Source: JAAYGT01 sp050252075
Lineage (GTDB): Bacteria; Pseudomonadota; Gammaproteobacteria; Burkholderiales; Burkholderiaceae_B
Length of the DNA stretch: 64,000 bases
Direction of reading: 5' to 3'
NCBI GenBank assembly: GCA_050252075.1
Contig: JBFWLP010000003.1
Span: 1-64,000, forward strand
Shown: one piece after another, positions 60,157 through 64,000 of the stretch
Numbering within the stretch: position 1 is the stretch's first letter
Layout: every line of letters starts with the position of its first letter
Position numbers and translations under genes: made by a program
Notes under the pieces: generated by a model
Told to the model about the DNA's origin: nothing
Databases searched by the model: none
The model's input: only the letters and a program-made list of their open reading frames with translations

Positions 60157-61038
60157 TTAGAGAGTTGGAGTGCGGTGTTCGAGTGAGTGAGTATATCGGT
60201 CAAAGCGCAGGGTTCGCCACGCCAGCCGGGCCCAGTCGGCCTTGCCCAGCACGGGGCGGTTCCCGAAAACGTCGTAGTTTAATTCGTCCAGCCGTTCGAG
60301 TATGCGTAATCCGCCCAGCACCACCAGGCGCAGCTCGATACCAATACGCCCGCCCAGCCGGCAAGCCAGGGGCGCACCATCGAGCAGCAGGCGGCGCGCG
60401 CCTGCAACCTGTTCACGCATGAGGGGTGCCCAACCGGGCGCGGGCCGCGAACCTTGCACGGCATGGCCGATGTCTTGTTCGTCGATGCCAAAGGCCAGCA
60501 TGCGGGCCTGGGGAATGTAAATTCGCTGTTTTTGCCAGTCGATCGCCACATCTTGCCAGAAGTTGGCCAGTTGCAGACCGGTGCAAATGGCGTCGCTGTC
60601 TCGCAGGTTCTGCAGGCCGGCCGCACCGTACAGGTGCAGCATCAGGCGTCCCACCGGGTTGGCCGACCGCCGGCAGTAGTCGAGCAAGGCTTCGTTATCG
60701 GCGTAGCGCGTTGTGGTGACGTCTTGTTCGAAGGCCGAGAGCAGGTCGGTGAAGGGTTTGACGGGCAACTGGTAGCGCCGGATCACTTGTTCCAGGCGAT
60801 AAAACAAGGCCGCACGCGGATGATCAGCCGCCAGGGGCTGCTCGCCACCCTGCATGGCATGCAGGGCCTGCCGGTAGTCGGCCAGCTGGGCCAGGCGTTC
60901 GGCCGGTGCGGCATCGCCTTCGTCGGCAATGTCGTCGGCTGTGCGTGCAAACTGGTAAATAGCCTGCACGGCCGGGCGCAAACGACGCGGCAGCAGCAGC
61001 GATGCAACAGGAAAGTTTTCGTAGTGATCAACGGCCAT
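60157..61038 (-). CDS. hpnC: HpnC hydroxysqualene synthase
   Basis: Squalene/phytoene-synthase-family enzyme converting presqualene diphosphate to hydroxysqualene. The 293 residues start MAVDHYENFPVASLLLPRRL. They contain RTADDIADEGD and, later, QLANFWQDVAIDWQKQRIYI, the two metal-binding Asp motifs. It is first in the hpnCDE operon and diverges from alr over 122 bp, where I see no clear operator. Confidence 0.95.
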   Translation of the reverse strand: MAVDHYENFPVASLLLPRRLRPAVQAIYQFARTADDIADEGDAAPAERLAQLADYRQALHAMQGGEQPLAADHPRAALFYRLEQVIRRYQLPVKPFTDLLSAFEQDVTTTRYADNEALLDYCRRSANPVGRLMLHLYGAAGLQNLRDSDAICTGLQLANFWQDVAIDWQKQRIYIPQARMLAFGIDEQDIGHAVQGSRPAPGWAPLMREQVAGARRLLLDGAPLACRLGGRIGIELRLVVLGGLRILERLDELNYDVFGNRPVLGKADWARLAWRTLRFDRYTHSLEHRTPTL

Positions 61039-61160
61039 AAGGCCAGAGTATAAGCGAGTGACCGCAGCGAATCAGGGGGCCGGACAGCTAACGTAGAACT
61101 GACATCTTAACGGGAGTGGCCGTTCTGGTTTAGACTTTGCCGTTGCACTCTGGAGAAGTC

Positions 61161-62291
61161 ATGTCCCGGCCCATTTCAGCGACGATTTCCGTTCCCAATC
61201 TACGCCACAATTTACACACCATACAAGGTTTGCTGTCTACTACGCCCGCCCCCCTGCAACCCCCGCATGTGTGGGCGGTCATCAAGGCGCGGGCCTACGG
61301 GCACGGGGTGGCGGCGGCGCTGCAGGCTTTCGCCCAGGCCCAGGGCCTGGCCATGCTCGATCTGCAGGAAGCCTTCGAGTGCCGCGAATCGGGCTGGACC
61401 AAGCCCATCCTGATGCTGGAGGGCTTTTTTCGCCCCGCCGACATCGCCGTCATGCGCACGGGCGGCCTGACGGCCGTGGTTCACAGCCGGGAACAGATCG
61501 CCATGCTGCAGGCCCAGGCCCCCGACTCCGTCGGGCCGCTCAATGTGTGGCTGAAACTGGACACCGGCATGAATCGCCTGGGGCTGTCGGTTGACGATTT
61601 GCCCGGCGCCTTGCAGGCACTGCAGACGCTGGCTGCAGAAAAAATTGTTGCGGTGCGCGGCCTCATGACTCACTTCGCCGATGCCGACGGCAACGAAACC
61701 ACAACCTTGCAACAATGCCGCCTGTTCCGGCGAGCTTCAGACGGCCTTGGCTTGCCGGTCAGTGTCTGCAATTCGGCGGCCACCTTGCAGCCCGCCATCT
61801 GGCAATCGTTTCCGGCCGGTACTGAACAATGGGTGCGCCCGGGCATTGCCTTGTACGGCGCGTCGCCGTTCGACCAGCGTCCGGCCTCGTCGTTTGGCTT
61901 GTTGCCCGCGATGACGCTAACATCCGAGCTGATCAGTGTTCGCTCCATTGCCGCCGGTGCCGGCGTGGGCTATGGCCATCGTTTCACCGCTCCTGAGCCC
62001 ATGCGGGTGGGAATCGTGGCCTGCGGCTATGCCGACGGCTATCCGCGCCACGCGCCCACCGGCACTCCGGTGACGGTGCATGGTGTGCCCACACGCCTGG
62101 TGGGGCGGGTTTCCATGGATATGCTGGCCGTTGACCTTACCCCGGTGCCGCAGGCCGTGGTGGGGTCGCCGGTGGTGCTCTGGGGTGAAGGCGGCCCCGG
62201 CGTCGACGCGGTGGCGCAGGCCGCCGGTACCATCGGTTATGAATTGCTTTGCGCGGTGGCACCGCGCGTTCCGAAAAACTATCGGCAGTAA
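61161..62291 (+). CDS. alr: Alanine racemase
   Basis: PLP enzyme that provides D-alanine for peptidoglycan. The ATG at 61161 follows GGAG; a TTG eight codons earlier is unlikely. The 376 residues have the PLP-lysine motif VIKARAYGHG (about residue 40), KLDTGMNRLG and the second catalytic Tyr in GVGYGHRFTA. It lies with an SDR gene and radA, an order common in Bordetella-like genomes. Alr is normally essential unless a second racemase exists. Confidence 0.95.
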   Translation: MSRPISATISVPNLRHNLHTIQGLLSTTPAPLQPPHVWAVIKARAYGHGVAAALQAFAQAQGLAMLDLQEAFECRESGWTKPILMLEGFFRPADIAVMRTGGLTAVVHSREQIAMLQAQAPDSVGPLNVWLKLDTGMNRLGLSVDDLPGALQALQTLAAEKIVAVRGLMTHFADADGNETTTLQQCRLFRRASDGLGLPVSVCNSAATLQPAIWQSFPAGTEQWVRPGIALYGASPFDQRPASSFGLLPAMTLTSELISVRSIAAGAGVGYGHRFTAPEPMRVGIVACGYADGYPRHAPTGTPVTVHGVPTRLVGRVSMDMLAVDLTPVPQAVVGSPVVLWGEGGPGVDAVAQAAGTIGYELLCAVAPRVPKNYRQ

Positions 62292-62311
62292 CCATCCAGA
62301 AGGGGACATCG

Positions 62312-63034
62312 GTGAAAGACAAATGTTTTGTGGTAACGGGGGCAACGCGCGGGATCGGCTGGGCGATCAGCCAGCGCCTGGCCGACGCGGGATGCCATGT
62401 CGTGGGCTTGGCGCGCAATACGCAAGACATCGATTTCCCCGGCTATTTGTATGCCTGCGATCTGGCCAATGCGGGGGAAACGGAAGATGTGCTGCGTCTT
62501 GTGCGCGAAAAATACCCGGTTGACGGTGTTGTGAACAATGCCGGGTTGTTGTTGCCCGGGTTGCTGGGCGACATTGATCTTGCGGATCTTTACCACGTGT
62601 ACGACGCGAATGTGCGCGTTTGCGTGCAGGTTACCCAGGCGTTTTTGCCGTCCATGAAGGCGCGCATGCAGGGGCGTATTGTCAACATTACCAGCCGCGC
62701 CGTGCACGGGGTGCCCAACCGAAGCAGCTACGGGGCGGCCAAGGCCGCCATGAATGCGCTGACGCGAACCTGGGCTGTCGAGCTGGCCCCGTTCGGGGTG
62801 ACCGTCAATGCGGTGGCGCCCGGCCCTATTGAAACGGAATTTTTCCGCGCCAATCATCCGGTGGGAAGTGACCAGGAAAAAGCCACGCTGGCCGATATCC
62901 CGCTGGGGCGCCTGGGCGCGCCGGCCGATGTCGCGGCGGCGGTCAGCTTCCTGTTGTCCGACGAAGCGTCGTTCATCACCGGGCAAGTGCTGGGCGTTGA
63001 CGGCGGAGGGTCGCTGGTCGGCCGCGCGCGCTAG
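62312..63034 (+). CDS. Short-chain dehydrogenase/reductase
   Basis: A 240-residue classical SDR. The GTG at 62312 (MKDKCFVVTGATRGIGWAIS) has a G-rich ribosome site; the in-frame extension into alr is not conserved. The cofactor motif TGATRGIG, NNAG at about 81-84, catalytic Ser in NITSRAVHG and YGAAK with catalytic Tyr and Lys are present, then PGPIETEFF. A FabG-like reductase is possible; the true substrate is unknown. It is 20 bp after alr and 27 bp before radA, probably one operon. Confidence 0.9.
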   Translation: MKDKCFVVTGATRGIGWAISQRLADAGCHVVGLARNTQDIDFPGYLYACDLANAGETEDVLRLVREKYPVDGVVNNAGLLLPGLLGDIDLADLYHVYDANVRVCVQVTQAFLPSMKARMQGRIVNITSRAVHGVPNRSSYGAAKAAMNALTRTWAVELAPFGVTVNAVAPGPIETEFFRANHPVGSDQEKATLADIPLGRLGAPADVAAAVSFLLSDEASFITGQVLGVDGGGSLVGRAR

Positions 63035-63061
63035 GGCCGGCTTGCCGGTTACACTAACGGC

Positions 63062-64000
63062 ATGGCCAAATCCCGAACCTCGTTTGTATGCACCGATTGC
63101 GGCGGAACCTCTCTGAAATGGGAGGGTAAGTGCCCTCATTGCGGCGCTTGGAACACGCTCGTCGAGCACCAGGAATCGGCCGTGACATCGCACCGGTTTG
63201 CGCCGCTGGCGTCAGCCAGCCCCGTGCGCCGCATTTCCGATATTGAGGCCCGCGAAGAGCCCCGCGAACCCACCGGCATCGGCGAGTTCGACCGGGTGCT
63301 GGGCGGCGGCCTGGTTGACGGGGCGGTGGTGCTGATCGGCGGCGATCCGGGCATTGGCAAATCGACCTTGCTGCTGCAGGCCCTGGTTGCCGTGTCGAAC
63401 CGGCGTGAGGTTCTGTACGTAACCGGCGAGGAATCTGCGCAGCAAGTGGCATTGCGCGCCATGCGCCTGGATCTTGTGTCAGACAAGGTCAAGTTGCTGG
63501 CCGAAATCCGCCTGGAAGAAATTACGGCGGCCCTGCTGGAGCACAAGCCTCGTGTCGCCGTGATCGACTCCATACAAACACTGTATTCGTCCAGCCTGAC
63601 TGCTGCACCGGGGTCGGTGTCCCAGGTGCGCGAATGCGCCGCCCAGCTTACCCGCCTGGCCAAGCAAACCGGCATCACCATCATTCTGATCGGGCACGTG
63701 ACCAAAGACGGTGCCCTGGCCGGCCCCCGTGTGCTGGAGCACATCGTCGACACGGTGCTCTATTTCGAGGGTGATACGCATTCCTCGTTCCGTCTCATCC
63801 GGGCGTTCAAGAATCGCTTTGGCGCGGTCAATGAGCTGGGCGTTTTTGCCATGACCGATCGTGGTTTGCGCGGTGTGGCCAACCCGTCGGCTCTTTTTCT
63901 GTCGCAGCACGCCGAAAACGTTGCCGGATCATGCGTCATGGCAACGCAAGAGGGCACACGCCCGTTGCTGGTCGAAATTCAGGCGCTGGTCGACAGCGCC
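63062..64000 (+). CDS. radA: RadA/Sms DNA repair ATPase, 5' part (3' end outside window)
   Basis: RadA helps branch migration and processing of recombination intermediates. The visible 313 residues start MAKSRTSFVCTDCGGTSLKW with the C4 zinc motif (CxxC ... CPHC). Walker A GGDPGIGKSTLLLQ (about residue 97) follows, then VIDSIQTLYSSSL and the RadA signature LIRAFKNRFGAVNELGVFAM. The reading frame is open to the window end, so the C-terminal Lon-like domain is only begun. Confidence 0.96.
   Translation, partial: MAKSRTSFVCTDCGGTSLKWEGKCPHCGAWNTLVEHQESAVTSHRFAPLASASPVRRISDIEAREEPREPTGIGEFDRVLGGGLVDGAVVLIGGDPGIGKSTLLLQALVAVSNRREVLYVTGEESAQQVALRAMRLDLVSDKVKLLAEIRLEEITAALLEHKPRVAVIDSIQTLYSSSLTAAPGSVSQVRECAAQLTRLAKQTGITIILIGHVTKDGALAGPRVLEHIVDTVLYFEGDTHSSFRLIRAFKNRFGAVNELGVFAMTDRGLRGVANPSALFLSQHAENVAGSCVMATQEGTRPLLVEIQALVDSA

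Noticed and set aside
1..64000. rRNA, tRNA, CRISPR arrays, insertion sequences or prophage
   Set aside because: None recognised by eye on either strand. The only mobile-like signals are the short 18-bp repeats in fliO and hpnE.

Overview
The window is about 64 kb of GC-rich chromosome that reads like a motile betaproteobacterium of the order Burkholderiales, most likely Alcaligenaceae (Bordetella/Achromobacter/Pusillimonas-like). This is inferred from flgNMA diverging from flgB-L, a very long FlhF, a Bug-type tripartite tricarboxylate receptor, hpnCDE squalene genes and an alaC-hom-thrC run. No rRNA, tRNA, CRISPR array, insertion sequence or prophage gene was seen.

Region 1 (1-45065) is an almost complete flagellar regulon. 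It opens with the end of motB, a mini CheA-like kinase, cheY and flhB-flhA-flhF (+). Next come flgN-flgM and flgA (-), the rod/hook/junction operon flgBCDEFGHIJ and flgKL plus a coupled lipoprotein (+). The export and switch genes follow on the minus strand, transcribed fliF-G-H-I-J-K-L-M-N-O-P-Q-R. After these are fliE (+), a late operon flaG-fliD-fliS-fliT-(FliK-like)-(FlhB C-domain-like) (-), fliA (+), ugd (+), a large TPR/O-GlcNAc-transferase/FkbM fusion (-) and flagellin fliC (-). Four near-identical sigma-28 promoters (TAAA-type -35, 11-nt spacer, GCCGTTAA/C -10) precede flgM, flgK, flaG and fliC. They match a FliA/FlgM-controlled late class. cheW, cheR, cheB, cheZ, receptor genes and flhG are absent from the window.

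Region 2 (45186-50724) is accessory metabolism: an alpha/beta hydrolase, a sulfatase-Bug receptor pair, a divergent LysR regulator with a palindromic operator, and a PdxA-family dehydrogenase.

Region 3 (50730-64000) is housekeeping: a PhoH/PIN protein, a Bcp peroxiredoxin, an Mth938-like protein, alaC-hom-thrC, crcB (fluoride channel), hpnC-hpnD-hpnE (farnesyl diphosphate to squalene), alr, a short-chain dehydrogenase and the first part of radA.

The most interesting signals are: (a) the flagellin-linked fusion with TPR + OGT + a degenerate FkbM copy + an intact FkbM copy; (b) an 18-bp tandem repeat that inserts a YSDP-containing hexapeptide, in the same reading phase, into two unrelated proteins (FliO and HpnE); (c) the collapsed chemotaxis locus with a CheA reduced to P1 and P4; (d) a duplicated beta module in FlgL with a relative in FlgK; (e) a second FliK/FlhB-type pair in the late operon. 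No intergenic gap exceeds 300 bp; the largest, fliF-fliE (298 bp), holds candidate promoters and two hairpins.
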